Under the pieces are notes generated by a model. It made no database searches and had not been told where the DNA came from. It saw nothing but the letters and a program-made list of their open reading frames with translations. 6,032 nt of DNA from Emcibacter sp. (lineage in GTDB: Bacteria > Pseudomonadota > Alphaproteobacteria > Sphingomonadales > Emcibacteraceae). The stretch covers positions 1-6,032 of the forward strand of contig JAESPY010000026.1 in NCBI GenBank assembly GCA_016765435.1. The letters run 5' to 3'. Position numbers and translations under genes: made by a program. Of the stretch, positions 1 through 6,002 are shown piece after piece (position 1 is the first letter of the stretch; the number at the start of each line of letters is the position of its first letter).

Positions 1-63
1 ATTCAGTTCCGCAACAAAGCCGGATTGAACATTGACCTTATTGGTTTTGTCCGACTAATATGA
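1..63 (+). CDS. Possible 3' end of an upstream gene, function unknown
   Basis: Frame 1 is open from the window edge to a TGA at 61-63 and would encode a 20-residue tail ending in GFVRLI. The other five frames over this stretch all hit stops, and the composition looks protein-like, so this may be the C-terminus of a gene that starts before the window. Twenty open codons can easily occur by chance, and I do not recognise the peptide. If real, the gene lies 75 bases upstream of the Lrp-type regulator in the same direction. Confidence 0.2.
   Translation: MQFRNKAGLNIDLIGFVRLI
32..61 (+). promoter_or_regulatory. Weak candidate promoter for the Lrp-type regulator
   Basis: TTGACC (32-37, five of six matches to the sigma-70 -35 box) is followed after 18 bases by TAATAT (56-61, four of six matches to the -10 box). 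This would give a leader of about 70 bases before the start at 139. The -35 half falls inside the possible upstream coding tail. TATATTATAC at 118-127 is also -10-like but has no acceptable -35 at the right distance. The rest of 64-138 contains an imperfect stem, CGTCA (69-73) with TGACG (90-94), and no gene. Confidence 0.22.
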
Positions 64-138
64 ACAAACGTCACGCTCAACAGACATTATGACGAAAAAA
101 TTCATTCATACCACGGTTATATTATACGAAGGATAATT

Positions 139-573
139 ATGCAGTTACAGGAAAAAGAACAACAGCTCCTGGATTTACTCAAAATAAACAGCCGCACCAG
201 TGCCGCGGAACTGGGTCGGCAACTGGGTCTTGCCCGCTCCACCATCCATATGATGTTAAGTCGGCTCGAAGAAAAAATGATCGATAGCTATACGGTTAAA
301 CTGAAAGACATAAATTCAGAGAATCAGTCGGTCTGCTATATCTTGATCACTCGAGACCCCAAAAAGGCCAAAGACATCGAAAAAAAAATGCGCGCCATTG
401 CCGAAATCGAAAGTCTGGTCACCGTCGCCGGACTATATGACTTCATCGCCAAGGTCACAACCGACGGCAACCAGCATATGGACCGTATCCTGACGGACAT
501 CGCCATGATGGACGGCATCATCAAAACCGAAAGCCACATCATTTTATCAGAAAAATTTAACCGAAAATTATAG
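139..573 (+). CDS. Lrp/AsnC-family transcriptional regulator
   Basis: This 144-residue protein has the standard Lrp/AsnC layout. An N-terminal helix-turn-helix covers about residues 5-48, with the recognition helix around ARSTIHMMLSRLEE (32-45). A C-terminal RAM ligand-binding/oligomerisation domain covers about 65-138, with the conserved GLYDF turn at 98-102 and the family-typical tail SHIILSEKFNR. Members bind DNA as dimers to octamers and respond to amino acids, often controlling a neighbouring amino-acid gene and themselves. The ATG is supported by AAGGA at 129-133, five bases upstream. It is slightly shorter than Lrp itself. The likely target by context is the lysine-catabolic ALDH7 gene at 2009-3517, but a membrane polysaccharide gene lies between them. 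The effector is unknown. Codons 81-84 contain a run of nine A bases (380-388). Family assignment is firm; the regulon is inference. Confidence 0.93.
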   Translation: MQLQEKEQQLLDLLKINSRTSAAELGRQLGLARSTIHMMLSRLEEKMIDSYTVKLKDINSENQSVCYILITRDPKKAKDIEKKMRAIAEIESLVTVAGLYDFIAKVTTDGNQHMDRILTDIAMMDGIIKTESHIILSEKFNRKL

Positions 574-596
574 CGCAAAGACTATGGTCAGCCCAT

Positions 597-1910
597 ATGC
601 GGCAAGACGCCCCAATAGGCAAAACCACGGACTTCAGTATGATAAGAATGAAAAACATATTTACCTTGCTAAGACTGCGGGATTTACACCTGATCGGGGT
701 ATTTCTTTGCCTGAGTATCATCGTCATTCCGACAACCAGAGTTTTTCTCTATCCATTCACTGGAAACAGTCTGCAACCTTTTTTATTTTATACCCTGATC
801 AGCCTTGTGGAAATTCTCTTTATTGTGATCTTTATTATTGAAAGAAAACGCAAGAACTATCCGCTTAATCACCTGCCGAACAGTCTTTGGGGTGCATTCT
901 TCATCTGGGCAGTCGCAGCCGTATTCAATTTACCTGAACAGATTAACGGGACATTTGTCACCCTTATATTTGCCATACATTTCTTCTTTTTTGTAACATT
1001 AAGCAGTTATTTAAAGTGCCTACCCGAAGCGGGCCGACAATTAATCGCCTCCCTCATTCTCTCCATCCTCCTTTTTCTGCCTTTCTTCTGGTTAAGGTTA
1101 CAAGCAACATATGACCAACAGGATTTCGATTGGGCCTTGAACCTGCCAGGATATAGTAATGTCAGACATCTGGATTATTTTCTGGGCAGTATCATAACAC
1201 TTCTCGGATTATGGCCCCTAACAAACAGAAAACAAAAAACTCAAAAAACCTTTCCATATTTGATTTTTTCACTGCTGCTCGCCCTCTGGATCATGTTGCT
1301 CTGGACCGGAGGTAGGGGGGCTGCAATTGCAGCAGCGGCGGCCATTGGAACACTCCTGATATTTTTCAGGCCCACAGCATGGAAACAACTTCTCCTACTC
1401 AACTTTACCGCCCTGGTCCTTGGTGCATCACTGTCTTTGTTACTGCCCATTCCCAGCGGTTCCTATGGTTTGCTCAGATTTGCCAGCAAAATTGATACTG
1501 TCCAGAATTTTACTGCGGGACGTTCTGGAATATGGGCGGAAGCGATCAATGTTTGGACACAACACCTCTGGTTTGGCGTTGGAGCCGGACAAACCAAAAC
1601 AATTATCAAAGCCGCCGCACAAACATTTGGCCACCCTCATAATATCTTCATACAGACTATGTTGGCATGGGGAATTATTGGCGGAATTCCCTTCTTAGCA
1701 GGCATATTTGGTATATTCTGGATCAAAGGAAAAGAATTTTATTACGCCGTTGAACAAAGTGATATGATCAGTTTCATTGCTTATGGCGTAGCACTGTCAA
1801 TTGTTGTCAATGCGCTTGTTGATGGAACGCTTTATTATCCATTTCCCCTGTTTATATTTACAATAGCCGTTTCCATAACCGGAATTAAGCGATATAAGTC
1901 TATTATATGA
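597..1910 (+). CDS. O-antigen ligase/polymerase family membrane protein (WaaL/Wzy superfamily)
   Basis: A 437-residue polytopic inner-membrane protein with about 11-12 hydrophobic segments (roughly 31-50, 62-82, 97-112, 118-138, 149-168, 193-208, 219-236, 241-258, 264-284, 354-375, 391-408, 414-432). Wzy_C-type hallmarks are visible: TGGRGA at 237-242 with the conserved arginine R240, GRSGIW at 308-313 opening the large periplasmic loop, WFGVGAGQ at 325-332, and HPHN at 346-349 followed by a helix with GIIGG. Such enzymes polymerise or transfer undecaprenyl-linked glycans on the periplasmic face; sequence alone does not distinguish polymerase from lipid A ligase or another acceptor. The start is uncertain: the ATG at 597 has no clear ribosome-binding site, whereas the ATG at 639 has GGA seven bases upstream and would remove 14 hydrophilic residues; an ATG at 648 is also possible. 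It begins 23 bases after the regulator, so co-transcription is plausible. The function contrasts with both flanking genes on this strand. Confidence 0.88.
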   Translation: MRQDAPIGKTTDFSMIRMKNIFTLLRLRDLHLIGVFLCLSIIVIPTTRVFLYPFTGNSLQPFLFYTLISLVEILFIVIFIIERKRKNYPLNHLPNSLWGAFFIWAVAAVFNLPEQINGTFVTLIFAIHFFFFVTLSSYLKCLPEAGRQLIASLILSILLFLPFFWLRLQATYDQQDFDWALNLPGYSNVRHLDYFLGSIITLLGLWPLTNRKQKTQKTFPYLIFSLLLALWIMLLWTGGRGAAIAAAAAIGTLLIFFRPTAWKQLLLLNFTALVLGASLSLLLPIPSGSYGLLRFASKIDTVQNFTAGRSGIWAEAINVWTQHLWFGVGAGQTKTIIKAAAQTFGHPHNIFIQTMLAWGIIGGIPFLAGIFGIFWIKGKEFYYAVEQSDMISFIAYGVALSIVVNALVDGTLYYPFPLFIFTIAVSITGIKRYKSII

Positions 1911-1924
1911 TTAATTTTGTTCAA

Positions 1925-1950
1925 AACATATTGACATATGTTCTTTTTTT
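1925..1950 (+). terminator. Weak terminator-like hairpin after the ligase gene
   Basis: AACATAT (1925-1931) pairs perfectly with ATATGTT (1936-1942) around a four-base TGAC loop, followed by one C and seven T bases (1944-1950). The shape and T-run resemble an intrinsic terminator for the regulator-ligase unit, 15 bases after the ligase stop codon. The seven-pair stem has only one G-C pair, so it would be weak. The same bases also contain TTGACA and may instead belong to the dehydrogenase promoter. Confidence 0.33.
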
Positions 1951-1989
1951 ATAGAAATAATGACATATAGATTGTTTTTTGGATATAAA
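1931..1989 (+). promoter_or_regulatory. Candidate promoter region of the ALDH7 gene
   Basis: Two sigma-70-like pairs are visible. The first is a perfect TTGACA at 1931-1936 with AATAAT at 1956-1961 (19-base spacer). The second is ATGACA at 1960-1965 with TATAAA at 1984-1989 (18-base spacer), which would leave only a very short leader before the ATG at 2009. The element TGACATAT occurs at both 1932-1939 and 1961-1968. Either pair could drive the dehydrogenase independently of the ligase gene. Spacing is not ideal in either case, so this is a tentative call. Confidence 0.35.
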
Positions 1990-1998
1990 GAGGACCAT

Positions 1999-2002
1999 AG
2001 GA
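1999..2002 (+). promoter_or_regulatory. Ribosome-binding site that decides the ALDH7 start
   Basis: AGGA at 1999-2002 lies six bases before the ATG at 2009. The reading frame is open further upstream to a TTG at 1979, but that TTG has only T-rich sequence before it and would add ten residues not expected for the family. The ATG at 2009 is therefore preferred; an ATG two codons later at 2015 is a second possibility. Confidence 0.7.
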
Positions 2003-2008
2003 AATATC

Positions 2009-3517
2009 ATGGACATGCAAGAAATCTTAACCCAACTGAATCTCTCCGCCGATGAACTGAGCGGAGGCACACTCAAAGTTCACAGCCCCCGTGACGGTGC
2101 CCTGATTGGATCGGTTCACATGGATAGTGCGGACATGACGCAGGATAAAATTGCGGCCTCTGTCATAGCCTTCAAAGAATGGCGCATGGTTCCGGGACCA
2201 CGGCGCGGCGAACTGATTCGGCTTCTGGGTGAAATTTTACGGGAAAAGAAAGACGCTCTCGGTGCGTCGGTTGCGCTCGAATGTGGCAAGATATATCAAG
2301 AAGGCTTGGGCGAAGTTCAGGAAATGATCGACATTTGCGATTTTGCCGTGGGCTTAAGCCGTCAACTTTACGGTCTGACCATTGCTTCCGAGCGGCCCGG
2401 TCATAAAATGCGTGAATATTGGCAGCCTATCGGACCGGTGGGCGTGATATCCGCCTTTAACTTTCCGGTAGCTGTTTGGGCATGGAATACCGCACTGGCT
2501 CTGGTTTGTGGCGACAGTGTTATCTGGAAACCTTCGGAAAAAACACCGATAACGGCCCTCGCCTGCCAAAAGCTGTTTATGGAAGCCTGCGCAAGATTTG
2601 GCGATGATGCCCCGGACAATTTAAGCCAAATTCTAATCGGAGAACGGGACATCGGGGAAATCATGGTCGAGGACAAACGGGTTCCGGTCATCAGTGCCAC
2701 AGGAAGCTGTGCCATGGGCCGTATCGTCGGACCGAAAGTAGCGGCCCGTTTTGGCCGCAGCATTCTGGAACTTGGTGGTAACAACGCCATTATCGTTGCT
2801 CCCTCTGCCGATCTTGACATTGCTTTTCAGGGCATCTTATTTGGCGCGGTTGGTACTTGTGGACAACGTTGCACCTCCACCCGGCGCGTATTTATCCATG
2901 CGGATGTTTATGACACGCTGGTCTCCCGCCTGAAAGAATCTTATCTGGGCCTGTCCATTGGCGATCCTCTTGATCCGGCCACACTAGTTGGTCCACTGAT
3001 TGACGGGATGGCATTTCAGAATATGAAAGCCGCCCTTGACCTCGCCAAATCAAACGGCAGCAAGATTGTCGGTGGGGAACGGATATTAGAAGACAAATAT
3101 CCCGATGCCTATTATGTCAATCCAGCCATCGTAGAGATGGCCGGAAAGGATGATAATATACAGGAAGAAACTTTCGCGCCGATCCTCTATATCTTTAAAT
3201 ATACCGACCTTGATGATGCCATTCATCGTCAAAATGATGTGCCGCAGGGTTTGTCTTCGGCCATATTCACGCGCGATGTTTTAGAGGCCGAGACTTTCAC
3301 CTGCGAATCCGGCAGTGATTGCGGTATTGCCAACGTGAATATCGGTACAAGCGGTGCGGAAATTGGCGGCGCCTTTGGTGGCGAAAAAGAAACCGGCGGC
3401 GGACGCGAAAGCGGGTCGGACAGCTGGAAAGCCTATATGCGGCGCATGACCAGCACCCTGAATTATTCCACCGCATTGCCGCTGGCTCAGGGCATTAAAT
3501 TTGGTTCCGATGACTAA
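2009..3517 (+). CDS. amaB: ALDH7-family L-aminoadipate-semialdehyde / piperideine-6-carboxylate dehydrogenase
   Basis: This 502-residue protein has the full length of the antiquitin (ALDH7) family, cytoplasmic NAD+-dependent enzymes that oxidise alpha-aminoadipate semialdehyde, in equilibrium with piperideine-6-carboxylate, to 2-aminoadipate in lysine degradation. Visible catalytic elements are SAFNFP with N151, WKPSE with K174, the general-base motif LELGGNN with E254, GTCGQRCTS with nucleophile C288, and EETF with E387 for cofactor ribose contact. The C-terminal block GAEIGGAFGGEKETGGGR (449-466), followed by the ESGSDSWK stretch and PLAQGIKF near the end, is characteristic of ALDH7 rather than of other aldehyde dehydrogenases. 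C284 replaces the alanine I recall as usual just before the catalytic cysteine; the effect is unknown. A lysine aminotransferase partner is not in the window. The nearby Lrp-type regulator fits a lysine-responsive unit. Substrate is inferred from family; another semialdehyde remains possible. Confidence 0.92.
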   Translation: MDMQEILTQLNLSADELSGGTLKVHSPRDGALIGSVHMDSADMTQDKIAASVIAFKEWRMVPGPRRGELIRLLGEILREKKDALGASVALECGKIYQEGLGEVQEMIDICDFAVGLSRQLYGLTIASERPGHKMREYWQPIGPVGVISAFNFPVAVWAWNTALALVCGDSVIWKPSEKTPITALACQKLFMEACARFGDDAPDNLSQILIGERDIGEIMVEDKRVPVISATGSCAMGRIVGPKVAARFGRSILELGGNNAIIVAPSADLDIAFQGILFGAVGTCGQRCTSTRRVFIHADVYDTLVSRLKESYLGLSIGDPLDPATLVGPLIDGMAFQNMKAALDLAKSNGSKIVGGERILEDKYPDAYYVNPAIVEMAGKDDNIQEETFAPILYIFKYTDLDDAIHRQNDVPQGLSSAIFTRDVLEAETFTCESGSDCGIANVNIGTSGAEIGGAFGGEKETGGGRESGSDSWKAYMRRMTSTLNYSTALPLAQGIKFGSDD

Positions 3518-3526
3518 GCGATAATT

Positions 3527-3562
3527 ATAATAGAGCGTCTATTTCTTATGACGCTCTATTAT
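3527..3562. terminator. Hairpin terminator between convergent genes, probably bidirectional
   Basis: A perfect 13-bp stem pairs 3527-3539 (core AGAGCGTC) with 3550-3562 (core GACGCTCT) around a ten-base loop. It begins ten bases after the ALDH7 stop codon. On the + strand it runs into the short U-rich stretch ATTATTTCTT. On the - strand its downstream side is AT-rich but lacks a T-run. The right arm and loop overlap the last codons and stop of the convergent glycosyltransferase gene, so one element probably ends both transcripts. Confidence 0.7.
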
Positions 3563-4867
3563 TTCTTCCATGAAGGTCACAAGTTTTTCAAATTGCTTGG
3601 CGCGGGTAAATTTTTCCCTATTGGGATTTTTAGTTTTTGTCATTTTTCCCTGATTTTTCTTTTCCCATAAATCAGATAAATAAGCGGCCACCTCATCCAC
3701 ATCGTTACTGACCAATCCAAAATTATTATCCCGAACAATGTCCGCAGCCTCACCAGTGGTGCTGCCAAGAGACAGAATTTGCTTGCCTGCGCCGATATAT
3801 TCAAACAATTTTCCTGCGATGACGCCATTCTCACTGGGATGATCCCACCTGAGCAGCATAAGCACATCGACCTGCTGTTGAATTTTGAGCAGATCTTTTT
3901 GAGGAATATATTTATGGCCAATAACTATTTCTTCTAAGTTATACTTTTTCATCAAGTCTCTCTGATCGTCATTGAGGTCATTCATGCCTTCTGGCGTATA
4001 AAGCAGAATAGTGTAGTTTTCCGCCTTTGCCCCAAGCTTACCCAAAGCCTCAAACACAACAGAGGGGTCACGTGTGCCGCCGTAAAGATATCCGGCATAG
4101 AGCAGCGTTATCTTTTTCTCATCGTAACTGGTCGATACCTCCGGATCAAAGTCAGCCGGGTCAAACCCATTCATGACAAATTCAACCGGGATATTCCGCG
4201 ACGATTTCAAATGGTCTGCCCATGTCTTAGTTACCGTCACAAGGCCAGAACAATGTTTCAAGGCATAGTTTTCCAGAAAATGATCAACATATCGACGCAG
4301 GCCCATACTGTCATAATAAGGATGATCTGTCCATAAATCCCGGTAATCAAACACAACAGGCACATCAATCATCTGCCCCAGTCTTTTTGCCACCAGCATG
4401 GGGGTGAAAGGCGGCAATGTGGCAAAGATTATATCCGGGCTCCAACTCTGGAACATATCTTTTCCGGCACGCACTGCCGGGCAATACCAACCGACGAGAT
4501 CGTCTGGAATATTGGTCAACCGTCGGTATAAAATACTAATGCCAGATTCCTGACCCGCCGAAGCCTCTATATTATCAGACGCTGAAATATCCGCTGTCTG
4601 CCCCTCCTTTTCACCACGTCTGCCAAACAAGGACTTCAGGAAACTTTTAACTTTCGTCGGAAAGTCATTCACGCTTGAATAATCTGTATAGCAAATGCGC
4701 TCCTGTGAGATTTCAGGCAATAACGTTACTTCAAACGCATCATTTTCCGGACATAACACGCGCACATCATGACCTTGTTCCTCAAGATATTTGGCCAGCT
4801 TATTTACCCGACTTGCCGATGCAGGGCTATAAGGCGGAAAATAACCTGATACTATTAATATTTTCAT
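3539..4867 (-). CDS. GT4-type glycosyltransferase (WbuB-like), GT-B fold
   Basis: A 442-residue predicted cytoplasmic glycosyltransferase. The N-terminal Rossmann half opens with MKILIVSGYFPPYSPASASR, including the usual glycine-rich acceptor-side loop, then HDVRVLCPE, and FDYRDLWTD at 173-181, a motif seen in WbuB-like enzymes. The nucleotide-sugar half includes LLYAGYLYGG at 255-264 and GKLFEYIGAGKQIL at 352-365, with E356 at the position of the second glutamate of the retaining-GT E-x7-E motif. The first glutamate position is G348 here, with the nearest glutamate at E346. Residues 82-110 form a polar, low-complexity linker. The ATG is well supported by AGGAAGA (complement of 4876-4882), eight bases upstream. 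It probably transfers a sugar from an NDP-sugar to a lipid-linked or polysaccharide precursor; donor and acceptor cannot be read from sequence. It is convergent with the dehydrogenase and divergent from the methyltransferase. No membrane segment or signal peptide is apparent. Confidence 0.9.
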   Translation of the reverse strand: MKILIVSGYFPPYSPASASRVNKLAKYLEEQGHDVRVLCPENDAFEVTLLPEISQERICYTDYSSVNDFPTKVKSFLKSLFGRRGEKEGQTADISASDNIEASAGQESGISILYRRLTNIPDDLVGWYCPAVRAGKDMFQSWSPDIIFATLPPFTPMLVAKRLGQMIDVPVVFDYRDLWTDHPYYDSMGLRRYVDHFLENYALKHCSGLVTVTKTWADHLKSSRNIPVEFVMNGFDPADFDPEVSTSYDEKKITLLYAGYLYGGTRDPSVVFEALGKLGAKAENYTILLYTPEGMNDLNDDQRDLMKKYNLEEIVIGHKYIPQKDLLKIQQQVDVLMLLRWDHPSENGVIAGKLFEYIGAGKQILSLGSTTGEAADIVRDNNFGLVSNDVDEVAAYLSDLWEKKNQGKMTKTKNPNREKFTRAKQFEKLVTFMEEIIERHKK

Positions 4868-4947
4868 GGTGCTACTCTTCCTTTTATCGGAATACTATTA
4901 CCGCTAAAAAATAAAAAAATCTCTAAATATAACCGCATCTTTCACCA

Positions 4948-4976
4948 ATTATAATACCCAATGTCTAATATGTGTT
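4948..4976 (-). promoter_or_regulatory. Candidate promoter of the glycosyltransferase gene
   Basis: On the - strand, 4953-4948 reads TATAAT, a perfect -10 box, with AACACA (4976-4971, three of six matches) 17 bases upstream. The leader before the ATG would be about 75 bases. A second -10-like TATATT at 4931-4926 is nearer the gene but has an equally poor -35. The -35 half overlaps the imperfect palindrome at 4964-4979, so it could be under repressor control. Confidence 0.3.
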
Positions 4977-4996
4977 AGAATACTAATTTACAACTA

Positions 4997-5026
4997 TTTA
5001 CATACTCTTTACTTTGATAATATAAA
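4997..5026 (+). promoter_or_regulatory. Candidate promoter of the methyltransferase gene
   Basis: TTTACA at 4997-5002 (four of six matches) is followed after 18 bases by TATAAA at 5021-5026 (five of six). GATAAT at 5016-5021 is another -10-like hexamer. A second TTTACA lies exactly ten bases upstream at 4987-4992. The leader to the ATG at 5082 would be roughly 50 bases. The whole divergent spacer 4868-5081 is strongly AT-rich, so chance matches are common here. I see no small gene in it. Confidence 0.35.
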
Positions 5027-5081
5027 TTATACCACTATTATTTCAGTAGACATTTTCAATAAAAATTAAAGAAGTAAATCG

Positions 5082-6002
5082 ATGAAATTAAGCGATAAAT
5101 TTATAGACAGTAAAATTTGCTTAATATGCGGCTCTAATGAACTTTATCATTTTACTGCACAGGCCTATGATGCCCCACCAATCTCCCTTGTCGATATCAC
5201 AGAGTGTAAAGATTGCACATTTGCCTGGCAATATCCGTTAAACCATACAGAACAACAGAGTATTGAAATTTTTGAAACCGCTTATACAGATAAGGGCAAA
5301 ACCCAGTCGGGATATTTCATCCCTGAACAAAAGCTAAAAATTGCCAAATTGGAACTGGACTTCATCTCTAGCTTACCAACGGAAAATAAAACACTTCTTG
5401 ATATTGGGGCCGGGGCTGGAATCTTTGCAGAAGCCGCTGCTGAAAATGGCTGGAGCGTAACTGCCGTAGATCCTGCATTGGACATCAACCAATTGAATAA
5501 CAAGCCCGGCATAAATGCAATAAAAGGAACGACAGGCCAAATTCATGAAGGCCAATTATTTGATATTGTAACCCTATGGGATGTTATTGAACATGTAACG
5601 GCCCCACAGGAATTAATATCACACGCCAGTAAATTTTTAAAAAAGGGGGGATGGTTGGTCATAGAAACCGGAAATTACAAAAGTTCCGACCGAGTCAATG
5701 GCGGAAAAAAACATTGGATTTATCAAAATGATCATAGATGGTATTTTGCCCCCTCCTCTGTACAATATTTGTTGGAAAGTTCAGGTTTTTCTGAATTTAT
5801 CCATTCAGAAAAAGTTCTCCGGCCTGACTGGACCGGTAGCGTTAACTATGCCGGACCGTCATGCAGTAACCTGCTAAAATCAATAATTAAAAACCCCTTT
5901 TCACTTTTTACGCATTTAAACACACACGCAAATCTGACCAAAGCAAAAGAATGGGAAATGGCCGGCATCGGAATTTTTACCATCGCCGCCAGGGTCTGTT
6001 GA
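5082..6002 (+). CDS. Class I SAM-dependent methyltransferase with N-terminal zinc-ribbon-like module
   Basis: This 306-residue protein begins with two CxxC pairs (C13/C16 in CLIC, C42/C45 in CKDC), a likely zinc-binding knuckle as found in many methyltransferases of glycan and sugar-modification clusters. The Rossmann methyltransferase core follows: motif I LLDIGAGAGIF (105-115), an acidic residue after strand 2 in AVDPA (D130), WDVIEHV (166-172), LKKGGWLVIE (186-195) where families usually show LKPGG, and a late SSVQYLLESSGF helix (225-236). It is shorter than the roughly 400-residue sugar C-methyltransferases that carry an extra C-terminal domain, so I would not assign C-methylation. The likely role is methylation of a sugar or of an exported glycan or lipid precursor, consistent with the divergent glycosyltransferase. 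The ATG has AAGAAG at 5069-5074, seven bases upstream. AGGA at 6017-6020 in the 30-base tail could be the ribosome-binding site of a following gene beyond the window. Substrate unknown. Confidence 0.9.
   Translation: MKLSDKFIDSKICLICGSNELYHFTAQAYDAPPISLVDITECKDCTFAWQYPLNHTEQQSIEIFETAYTDKGKTQSGYFIPEQKLKIAKLELDFISSLPTENKTLLDIGAGAGIFAEAAAENGWSVTAVDPALDINQLNNKPGINAIKGTTGQIHEGQLFDIVTLWDVIEHVTAPQELISHASKFLKKGGWLVIETGNYKSSDRVNGGKKHWIYQNDHRWYFAPSSVQYLLESSGFSEFIHSEKVLRPDWTGSVNYAGPSCSNLLKSIIKNPFSLFTHLNTHANLTKAKEWEMAGIGIFTIAARVC

Noticed and set aside
69..100. CGTCA/TGACG stem followed by six A bases, considered as a terminator
   Set aside because: The stem is only 5 bp with a 16-base loop. On the + strand it is followed by A, not T, and on the - strand the T-run precedes the stem, so it fits termination in neither direction.
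584..841. Open frame overlapping the start of the ligase gene (85 codons)
   Set aside because: It overlaps the ligase-family frame, lacks family-like features, and the competing frame encodes clear membrane segments and Wzy_C motifs.
1320..1333. Perfect 14-bp palindrome GCTGCAATTGCAGC
   Set aside because: It lies in the ligase gene where alanine-rich codons (AAIAAAAAI) form a membrane segment; low-complexity GC-A codons explain it.
2401..2820. Antisense open frame of 139 codons inside the dehydrogenase gene
   Set aside because: It lies fully opposite a highly conserved ALDH7 coding region; its residue pattern is that of a complementary-strand shadow, with no ribosome-binding site or domain.
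4675..4914. 79-codon + strand frame running from the glycosyltransferase gene into the divergent spacer
   Set aside because: Most of it is antisense to the conserved N-terminus of the glycosyltransferase, and it would cover that gene's ribosome-binding site; no domain or start signal supports it.
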